NCBI GenBank assembly: GCA_034440615.1
Contig: JAOTOM010004309.1
Span: forward strand, 175,001-239,000
Origin: Ashinkailepas kermadecensis
Lineage: Eukaryota; Arthropoda; Thecostraca; Neolepadidae
DNA: 64,000 nt
Direction of reading: 5' to 3'
Below the pieces are notes generated by a model. That model ran no database searches. It worked only from the letters and a program-made list of their open reading frames with translations, and was not told the DNA's origin. Shown here piece by piece: positions 55,774 to 64,000 of the stretch. Both the position numbers and the translations under genes were made by a program. Each line of letters opens with the position of its first letter. Within the stretch, counting starts at the first letter, position 1.

Positions 55774-55993
55774 CAGTCCCGTCCAGTCCCGTCCCGTCCC
55801 GTCCCGTCCCGTCCCGTCCCGTCCCGTCCCGTCCCGTCCCGTCCCGTCCCGTCCCGTCCCGTCCCGTCCCGTCCCGTCCCGTCCCGTCCCGTCCCGTCCC
55901 GTCCCGTCCCGTCCCGTCCCGTCCCGTCCCGTCCCGTCCCGTCCCGTCCCGTCCCGTCCCGTCCAGTCCAGTCCAGTCCAGTCCAGTCCCATC
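55774..55993. repeat. (CCCGT)n pentamer array
   Basis: About 35 GTCCC units, edged on both sides by the variant GTCCA. Confidence 0.97.
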
Positions 55994-56730
55994 CCGTGAA
56001 GCATGCTTGGTATAGTAAAGCGAGAGTCGATTCAGCACCACTCTTGGCGTACTGATGGTGACCACACGTCGGGTGGTGGATGTTGACGTGAAGTGTGTTT
56101 GGCACAGTTCAGCGGGGGGTCTGCTGCTGTCTGTGACTCCTGCCCGGAGGCGAATTGTCGCACTGCCTCGCCGACGCAGAAGCAGTGTGGCTGGGCTCGA
56201 GCTGGCTCGTTCAGCATTGTTTAGCATGCAGAGTAGTTCACAGTCGGTTTCGTGAACTCGCATTCTAGTCTGCTGGTCGCTTGGAATTCCAGCCTCTCGG
56301 GACTCTGCTCCGTTGCCTATCGGGGTCGGCTGTTAAATGTCTTCTCCGTAAGAAATGTGAGGCGGCGGACAGTCCGGCACTGAAATGTATTATCAGATCA
56401 TCCAGGGCTGCTCTTCCCTCGGCTTGAGGCAGCAGGTATTCAGTAGGTTACGCTGCTGTCATATTGGAGCAGACATATCAGTATAGCGATATATCGGTTG
56501 AATATATCAATATGGCAGCTGGCATGCGACGGAAGCTCCGCCTGGCCTGGCCGGTGCCCACGGCCACGGGGCTACTGCGGCTTCTCCCTCCGACTACCGT
56601 GGCTTCTTCCTCGGGCTACCATGGCTCCGCCCTCGGACTGCCGTGGCCTCTCCTTCGGACCACCTCAATTGACCTGATCTCACGACCCTGTGCCGGCCCG
56701 CGCGTCCATTACCCTGCACCCTTGTATGCG

Positions 56731-57090
56731 TCTGTCGGTGTGTGTCGCGTCGGGTGTGACGTGACGTACACTGTGTCTACGCCACACCGTGTCCACCCCA
56801 CACCGTGTCCACGCCACACCGGGTCCGTCCGTCTGTGGTCGCGGAGGCACCGCCGCTGTGTTGTGCTGTCGTGTCGGCCTGCGCAAGGCCGGTGTAGGCT
56901 CCTCCGTCTGTCGGTGTGTGTCGCGTCGGGTGTGACGTGACGTACACTGTGTCTACGTCACACCGTGTCCACCCCACACCGTGTCCACGCCACACCGGGT
57001 CCGGCCGTCTGTGGTCGCGGAGGCACCGCCGCTGTGTTGTGCTGTCGTGTCGGCCTGCGCAAGGCCGGTGTAGGCTCCTCCGTCTGTCGA
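56731..57090. repeat. 176-bp tandem duplication
   Basis: TCTGTCGGTGTGTGTCGCGT starts at 56731 and again at 56907, with nearly identical content, and a third start is seen near 57080. Internally it contains a ~20-bp CCACACCGTGTCCA repeat. Confidence 0.92.
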
Positions 57091-57102
57091 TGTGTCATTG
57101 CC

Positions 57103-57225
57103 TCGAATCTCGCAACCGATGGCATTTACCGAGTCCACCCGCGACCAATCGGCGTGAGAGGTTGGCGACGCTATATAACCTAGTGGTTGAATGCGTCGTA
57201 AAAGAACCCAAGGTTCTTCGTCAAG
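57103..57225 (+). mobile_element. SINE, head-truncated
   Basis: CGAATCTCGCAACCGATGGC is the end of the B-box region. The body GTCCACCCGCGACCAATCGG and tail AAGAACCCAAGGTTCTT match the 51127 copy. Confidence 0.65.
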
Positions 57226-58265
57226 GTGTGTCATTGCCAGCAGTAGCCGTCGCCACCGAGATCAAGGCAGGTGGCTGCCAACCGAAATCGAACTGGCTAA
57301 CTGTGGTGCGCCCAGTTACGAACGCTGCTGTTGGCAGACCGAGTGCTAGGAGAATGGAAGCCGCATAAGCGAATGGAAGCAAAGTTAGCAAATTGATGCT
57401 AAATGCAATTTGGCAGTTTTTAAAGAAATTTATGCGACAGCTTATAGGCTTTAGTAAATCCACGTCAGCAAACGGTCAGACGATATTTACTGAAAACCTA
57501 TATATTACTTAAGAGAGTAGTTCCGCTTTTAAAGACCGACCCCTTGATCACCTCAACAAAGAAAAAACATGTGGCGTGGTGCGCGCGACTACATGCGCGG
57601 CAAGAACTCGTGTGGCTCTTCGGAGCACGCTTTTGATCGCAGAATCACTTGAGCACGGCACTCGGCGACACGACCGGATTGTTAGAACCTGAAAGGAGGC
57701 GCGAGCTGCTGTGTCGGCGAAACTTGTCCCGGCAGTGCCGCCGAGATGTATTTTCCGGTCGGCGATTGTGCTAAGGGTGGGGGGGGGGCTAGGCGAATGT
57801 GTAGCGCAGAAAGTGGGTCACGGGCACAGAATTGTGGAATTGAGCATCCAGGGCGTTATCCTATCCGGAAAATTACACCTGGTTTTCCTCACTGAGAGAC
57901 TGGATGTTGCTCCTTAACAGTAAACTAGTGCAATTTTTTTACTTTGGCAAAACTGTCCAGATCAGTGGGCTCTGAGATTCGTGGTTTTGTTCAAGTGCTA
58001 GTGCATTGTGCAACTATGGATGGGAACTGGGACTGTAGCTCACATTTGTAAGGTGCTATGTTGGACTTGTTCTTCTTAACCTCATTACTCCTCAATTACA
58101 ACCCAATATAGATCACCTACCGTTAAGTTGATAAGTATGAAGTCGAGTTTGCGATGTAAAAAAAATCCGAATTTCATGGCTCGGAATCTTACTTCTCGAA
58201 TCCAGGCTTTGAAAGTATGAGCCCAGCCGTGGTGTTGGACGTAGTGTCCCTACAGGACACTACGT
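57226..58265. other. non-coding, nothing recognised
   Basis: No conserved reading frame or repeat. A G-run lies at 57777-57788. Confidence 0.4.
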
Positions 58266-58391
58266 CTGCCTCTGCCGACAGCCTCTGCCGACATTTTCCG
58301 CCGGCCTATGTCGGCAGCCTCTGCCGACTTATTCCGCCGTCCTCTGTCGGCAGCCTCTGTCGACTTATTCTCACAACCGACTTATTCGGCT

Positions 58392-58640
58392 GTGAGTAGT
58401 GTAGAACCGAACGGAGAGGCCATGGTGGTAGTCGTGGCCTGGGATGTGGCCATGTGAGTAGTGCAGAGCCGAACGGAGAGGCCATGGCGGTAGTCGTGGC
58501 ATGGGATGTGGCCATGTGAGTAGTGTAGAACCGAACGGAGAGGCCATGGTGGTAGTCGTGGTCTGGGATGTGGCCTTGTGAGTAGTGCAGAACCGAACGG
58601 AGAGACAATGGTGGAAGTCGTGGCCTGGGATGTGGCCTTG
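58392..58640. repeat. 62-bp tandem repeat
   Basis: Four copies of GTGAGTAGTGTAGAACCGAA through GGCCTGGGATGTGGCCAT. Confidence 0.95.
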
Positions 58641-58800
58641 GCAGCGCACTCTGGTGATTTCCTGCTGGTGCTGCGTGGCCACTCTCTGCAGCCGAACAGC
58701 CGCGGCGATGGTAGAAGTTTGCGCGGTCGGCGCGCCGCGAACCCGCAACCCTTCGATTGTGAGACGAATGCGTCAAGCACCACCACACCCGTATCCCCGC
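58640..58800 (-). mobile_element. tRNA-derived SINE, minus strand
   Basis: Minus-strand reading gives TTCGTCTCACAATCGAAGGG and the B-box GGGTTCGCGGCGCGC, close to the SINE head at 63906. The body runs toward 58640. Confidence 0.55.
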
Positions 58801-59225
58801 GCTTCGGAGGAATAGTTGAGTGACATACCAGTCGATCGAGCGTCCCGGTAATCGAACTTGTGACAGTGCCGGCGGGCATCCCAGGTGTCAGTTTGTGAGT
58901 GGAAGAGAGCGAGCGATTGAGTAAGTCGGCAGATGCTGCCGGCAGAGGCCTGCGGAATAAGTCGGCAGAGGCCGGCAGAGTAAGTCGGCAGAGGCCGCCG
59001 GGACGTGACGTGTCCACGGAGGCTTGTGCCGTTCGGGAGAACGTCGCACACGTCAGCACGCGCGTTGATTACTTCACGGAAGCGTGACGCGGGTCGACGC
59101 CGTTCCTCGACTGGAGTGATGAAGTGCACGTGCGTCGATACGGCGTGACTGCTGCCGATGCCGAGTGGAGTGGAGTGGCTCGGCCGGGTGGAGGTGTCGC
59201 CCGCCGTGTGGCCAGTGCCCCTTCA

Positions 59226-59388
59226 CGGTGATCGCGTCCTGAATGCACCTGCCCGAGCCGGCCCGGCGGTGAAGGCTCGCGCCGTTCGGGAGAGTGCCGG
59301 ACTGACGTGTACGATGTTCTCCCGAACGGCGCCAGTCTCCATGGCCGGGCCAGCTCGGGCAGAGTGATGCATTCAGGACTGACGCGAG
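59226..59388. repeat. long imperfect hairpin
   Basis: Arms of about 65-70 bp: CTGAATGCACCTGCCCGAGC / GCTCGGGCAGAGTGATGCATTCAG and CGCCGTTCGGGAGA / TCTCCCGAACGGCG, with a ~20-nt loop. Confidence 0.8.
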
Positions 59389-61410
59389 CCCGGCAAGGCG
59401 CCAGCTTCCGCTGGTGGCGTGCTTAGCAAGCACGCGGACCCTGGCTGTGCATGATTTTCCCCATCCCATTGTCCGTCCATTGTCAACATCCCGGGTTATG
59501 TTATTCATCCAACCCTGCAATTCCACCCCATCCCATGTCACGAGCAGGTAGGCCAGCTTTCACTGGTCCACCCGTCCGCCCAGTTTTATGGGGTAGTCGC
59601 GCGCCCTCGACACGCCTCCCCCTCCACTTGGGGTTGACGGGAGTCCTGGAGCCTGAGGTCCCCGTCGCACGGTGCTAGTTGTTACGGGGGAGCAGCACGC
59701 CTCTTTGATCCCGATATCCCGGAGGGGTGGGCGGGCCCGTAGGGCCCCATACGGATCAGATGGCTGGTCGCCTCGGGCTGGGGTCCTGGGCTCTGGCCTG
59801 GTGCCTGCCGGCTCGACCGGCTGGGGTCAAGGGACGGGCGGCGGTTCTAGTACGGTCAGGGTGGTGAGTCTCTCTCCCGGCCGTGAGAAAGCGCCGCCTG
59901 CCCCGTATGGCTCCTTTGGCGTCCTGCCGTCCCCGGAACTCAGCGTTCACCCCCTCCCTCCCCCCGTACGGCCCCATGCGGTAGGACACCCCAGGAGCCG
60001 AAACCAAAAAGCGACATGTTATTCACAGTACCAAAGAACACTCCTGGTCCATCTGGTGGGGGCCAGATCACCAGCACAGGTAGCACCGACAATATATTCT
60101 CCGCTATCTCCCGGGTTCTCACTTTTCGCAAAAAAAAAACAGTTTATGTTGTCCCCCTTTCAGAGACGAAATTGACGTGAACCGTTTGGATAAATTGTTC
60201 GATGTGAATAGTTGAAGGTGGAGTTTGAGGTAGCGGAGTAGGTCGAGAGAGCGGTGTTGATGTCTCAGTTTGTTTTCAGTGTGCGGAAAGGTGGCAAGAA
60301 GGTACAGGAAATTATTCAAATTCATGCAGAACCTCATTAAACCAAGAACACAGCATGAGGCGTTATCAGCTGTTTTGTCTTGAAAGATGGAAGAGGAGAT
60401 TCTCGATGGACTGGCCGATTTCGGAGTCGCTGGAGCAAGGAAGAGGAACGTTAGGAGAGGCACGAAGGTGATCATAACGAACGTCATATTAACATTCAAT
60501 ACGACAGATCGTCCTCCTGACATTAATGTTGGATACATCTGGGCGATGGTTCGTGTTTTCTTCCTAACAGTGAAATGCTCGGAAATTCTGGCATGCAAAC
60601 CAATGCTGCCGCAATCTCCCTGTATGTAGCAGGTGCGCCTCCCAAGAATACGGAAGATAAAATTGCACCTCTGAGGCCCCCTTTTATGGAAACTGTGGCT
60701 CAGGACATGACCCCCACACGTTTTATGGCAGGGTTTCCCCGATGTACGTCAAGGAAAAAGAAATTACTTCAATCTAAGACGCACGAAAAGTAACGTTTCG
60801 GGAGGCCAGAAATCTTGATGAACACACTCAACCCAGAATCTCAAACGCATCAAAACTGATGGATATTATGTTAACCCCACAACACGCTCAGCTCGACAAG
60901 GCCTCTGAGCTCATCTCATAAATGATGAGATGAGCTCGGGAGCCCTTCTTCGCTCCTTTGGAGTGCCCCTTGCGCTGCCAGCGAGGCACACAGCCAACCA
61001 AAACCGACCCCGAGGCGACCGGAGCCCCACCCACCATGAGTGGACAAAACCCTGTGCTTGAGACCTCCGAGGCGGCAGAGCGCGTCGCTCCGTCGCCGCG
61101 GGGGGACCTCAAGTGACAGTTACGCCGCCCATTACAGAGCGGGCTCCAGAACGTTGACATCGTGCCCAGCGGACAAAGAGGCCCGCCAAGTCCTCCACCA
61201 GTATCCTCGAATCCTTACCCACTACACCCACCGACCCCACACCCATTCAGCCTATCACTGCGCCATCCGAGGCCATGCAAATCCCCCCACCCCACCATCC
61301 CTCCCCGATCTAAAGATCGGGCGTTCAAGATCGGACGATCGGATGAGGTTCTAGATCTAGGCCCTGGATCTAGAAGCCCACGGCCGTACCGCCCGGCGCA
61401 TGCCAACCCC

Positions 61411-61530
61411 CAGTGATAAATTATTCGCGGAATAGGGTGGAATATACCACTGTCTGAACATTCAATCGACATCGTTCACCAAGAAGTATCGACATCCTGC
61501 TTCGTGATGCGTGCTTATAAAGTCGTCTCC
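61411..61530 (+). repeat. copy of the GTGGAATATACCACT repeat
   Basis: GATAAATTATTCGCGGAATA and GGTGGAATATACCACTGTCT match the reverse complement of 37950-38047. It is inserted in the Jockey-like LINE. Confidence 0.65.
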
Positions 61531-63237
61531 TTTCTAACAGTATCTCGTTCATAAATAGCATGCTCGTGCTCTCGATATTTGATGGTGATACATGAACAAT
61601 TTCATATTACACGACGCAATTTCAAGTAAAAGGATTACCTGTAATGTGATATGGCATACAATTCTAGTTTATAGCATAGGTATTTTTCTCGCTATCCCGA
61701 ATATAGCTCTGCCTAAATTATGAATCCCAAAACAAATGATAAATGTGCAGTCATAAGTAAGCCATTGACTCAAATTTGAGTCTGAAAGACATCGAAAGCA
61801 TTTTAAATGACACTAATTCCATGGCAAATATCGACATCCTACTGTTCTCGTTTCGACATCTCACACCTAACTAAAAACCACTATTTTAACGCTGCAACCC
61901 CCTCGAGCTCGAAGCTCGAGGGCCAGCGCCCAGTGGCGACACTTCACTCGTCTTCACTATTAACCGCGGCGGTCATTGGCCGCCAGAAATACCTCCCCCC
62001 CCCCCCCCACCGTCGAACCGGCCCCCTCCAATGTCCTCCCCATCCCCGAGTCGCACTGCGAAGCGGACTCTCCCAGGTGCTGTGTCACCAAGTGAGTTCG
62101 GGAGCCCGCGCTCACGCCCGCGAAGCCAAGACCCCGACTACAAGACTATGACCTGTCAATCTTGGCCTTGGCCTTTTCAGCTCACTACTCCCTTTAACCG
62201 ACATTTAACTGAGTTCTACAGTGGAACTGTAGAGGTTTGAAGACCAGTATTAACGAATTACAAAATACCATACACCGCCGTGCACCGTCAGTAGTACGCC
62301 TGCAGGAGACTAAGCTCTCCTCCGGATCTTCTTTTCATCTAAAAAAAGTTGTTCTATTTTACGCAGGGACTTCATCACTCGCGCTGTGGCACATGGTGGT
62401 GTGTTTATTGCCGTTTACCAATCAATCTCCTTCCAGCAATTTCGTCCGACATCAAATATCCAGGCTGTCGCTGCTCGGGTAATACTAAACCGCCGTGTTG
62501 CCACCATGTGCTTCATATACTTGCCCCCATGGATGACCTTTCCACTTTCAGAACTGTCGCATGTGGTAAATCAGCTCACTCCCCTGATGATTCTATGGGG
62601 AGATTTTAACGCTCATCACCAGGTGTGGGGCTCAATTAGTACTACTAGTCGCGGACGTGCATTGGAACAATTTATCCGGATCCCCCCCCGCCCCTGTGGT
62701 CTTAACTCTGGAACTCCAATACACTTTGCGCTGCCAACGGGACATACCTCCGTGCTGGATCTCACTCTTTGCAGCCGGGAACTTCCCCACCCTACCCCTG
62801 TTTGGAGTGGTCGGTGGATAATCATCCAGGTACTAGCGACCATTTTCCTGTTTGGACACGTTTCATTGATGGAGTGGAGGTTGGTCTACGACCCTCGAGT
62901 GGCTTTTTAACAAAGCTGACTGGGACTCCTTTCAGTCCGATGTCGAAGAGAGACTCGGCGAGTGCTCGGAAGGATCGGTTTCCATGGAAGTGTTCACAAC
63001 CGCAACGCTATGAGATGTTCGGCAATATATTCCTCGTTCGTCGGGCACATCGCGCCGCGTACCAGTCCCTTGGTGGTCGGATAAGTGCCGAGATGCGTTG
63101 CGTGCCAGGAAGAAGGCATTCCGTGTTTTAGTCGCGACAGCCGTCTGGCGAATCTGATAGCTTTTCGCAAAGCAAGGGCATACGCGAGGCGTACAGTTAC
63201 TGATTCCAAACGGCCATCACGGAAAGCATACGTCAAC

Positions 63238-63772
63238 ACATTGAACCGCTCCACCTCGCTGTCAGCTGTGTGGTCTCGCATCAAGCGCATCTCGGGGAAG
63301 CTTACACCCACTCTACTCCCCTCGCTGCATATATGTGGTCGAGATATTATTGGCCGGACGGTGTTGTGCGTGTGTCGCATGTGCGGAGCGCGGACCGTGG
63401 TTTATGGTTCTGGCACCACGGACGCGCGACCCACTCCCGACTGTTCGCCCCGACAGGGCCAGTCGCGTCAGACCAAGGGTCGAGATAACAGCGTGCATAG
63501 TCAGACCGTGTACAGTGAATATAGAGACCGTGATCTATCAGTGCATCGCTAACAGACAGTGAGGACTGAGCGTACACCACCACAGACGGATGTAGCTAAC
63601 GAGATCGAACGCGCCTTCTCGGAACGGTCGGGAAATAAAAATAGTCCGCACATTGAACCGCTCCACCTCGCTGTCCTCTGTGTGGTCTCGCATCAAGCGC
63701 ATCTCGGGGAAGCTAAGCACATTCCACTCCCCTCCCTGCATATAGGTGGTCGAGATATTGTCTGTCCGACGG
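63238..63772. repeat. LINE segment duplicated around a 200-bp foreign piece
   Basis: CATTGAACCGCTCCACCTCG through GGTCGAGATATT occurs at 63238-63352 and 63653-63760, and GGATGTAGCTAACGAGAT occurs at 63587 and 63772. The piece 63362-63570 has no match to either. Confidence 0.75.
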
Positions 63773-63905
63773 ATGTAGCTAACGAGATTGGATGCGCCTT
63801 CTCGGAACGGTCGAAGAGTATAATTAGTCCAGGTGTCTCGATAGTCAAGGCTCGGTGCGAGGCGTTACCGCTGGATTTTACAACAGCAGACACTGTCCAC
63901 TTCAA

Positions 63906-64000
63906 CGATGCGAGTGGTCTAGGGGTAGATGCTCGTCTCACAATCGAAAGATTGTGGGTTCGAGTCGCACCTGTCGCTACCCTTCGCCCGCGACCAATCG
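63906..64000 (+). mobile_element. SINE head, cut by the window end
   Basis: A-box-like TGGTCTAGGGGTAGATGC and B-box GGTTCGAGTCG in a tRNA-Val-like head. The acceptor arms pair at only five of seven positions. The body GCCCGCGACCAATCG matches the 57103 SINE. Confidence 0.65.

Larger units (their letters stand above)
58266..58995. repeat. foldback structure with CTCTGCCGACTTATTC arms
   Basis: The left arm (58266-58385) repeats CTCTGCCGACTTATTCCGCC. The right arm (58915-58995) carries the inverse, GGAATAAGTCGGCAGAGGCC. Between them lie the 62-bp array and a SINE. Confidence 0.7.
59536..63905 (+). mobile_element. Jockey-like LINE, degenerate and rearranged
   Basis: ORF1: 60387-60830 carries ITNVILTFNTTDRPPDINVG and then FPRCTSRKKKLLQSKTHEK, the conserved gag-like ORF1 end of Jockey-type LINEs, broken by at least one frameshift. 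ORF2: 62222-62900 carries the APE endonuclease (WNCRGLKT, LQETKLSS, ILWGDFNAHHQVWGS), also frame-broken, and 62900-63310 the linker before RT (KAYVNTLNRSTSLS, SAVWSRIKRISGK). No RT catalytic box is present. The interval 61411-61870 is an unrelated insertion, and 63653-63772 duplicates 63238-63357. The 5' limit is a guess. Confidence 0.65.

Noticed and set aside
54988..56263. Open frames up to 338 codons rich in GTGRD or PSRPV repeats
   Set aside because: They arise from the 24-bp and CCCGT tandem arrays on both strands.
60119..60598. 159-codon minus-strand frame with hydrophobic stretches
   Set aside because: It is antisense to the conserved ORF1 end of the Jockey-like LINE.
63906..64000. 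Functional tRNA-Val gene
   Set aside because: A- and B-boxes are present but the acceptor arm pairs poorly, and the downstream sequence matches the SINE body at 57103.

Overview
This window is animal nuclear DNA, most probably from an arthropod. It has spliced genes with canonical GT-AG introns, a pol III tRNA gene, tRNA-derived SINEs, APE-type LINEs, a Ty3/Gypsy LTR element, hAT, Tc1 and TTAA-type DNA transposons, and many simple-sequence arrays. The arthropod guess rests on how the KDEL-receptor exons read by eye and on scattered CCTAA/TTAGG words. It is weak, and I do not name a species.

One conserved host gene is clear. It encodes the KDEL receptor (ERD2/KDELR) on the + strand: exon 1 at 34024-34114, exon 2 at 43833-44022, exon 3 at 47130-47199, exon 4 at 49049-49203. 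Together these give residues 1-168 plus two bases of codon 169 of a protein that is normally about 212 residues long. The last exon is not visible before the window ends. A TGACGTGG-type unfolded-protein-response element lies 78 bp upstream of the ATG, and a divergent intact tRNA-Trp(CCA) gene lies about 335 bp upstream. Intron 1 (9.7 kb) is full of LINE and foldback elements. Intron 2 (3.1 kb) is almost wholly a 31-bp minisatellite that runs to within 25 nt of the exon 3 acceptor.

A second gene worth attention is at 2776-6398: a Tc1/IS630-like transposase split into four exons with canonical splice sites, reading open through the catalytic triad with 36 residues between the second D and the E.

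Region by region: 1-2.8 kb is non-coding; 2.8-6.4 kb is the spliced Tc1-like gene; 6.9-8.0 kb is a TTAA-bounded element rich in AGGTCA words; 8-11.3 kb is featureless; 11.3-14.6 kb holds a ~366-bp direct-repeat pair around minisatellites and a GA/GAGACA array; 15.7-22.8 kb is a complete but inactive Gypsy element with two 516-bp LTRs and a third ORF; 25.0-33.5 kb is a cluster of four hAT-type elements with recognisable 8-bp target duplications (three exact); 33.6 kb is tRNA-Trp; 34.0-49.2 kb is the KDEL receptor; 50.4-59.4 kb is GC-rich DNA with about a dozen unrelated tandem arrays, foldbacks and SINEs; 59.5-63.9 kb is a broken, rearranged Jockey-like LINE; a SINE head closes the window.
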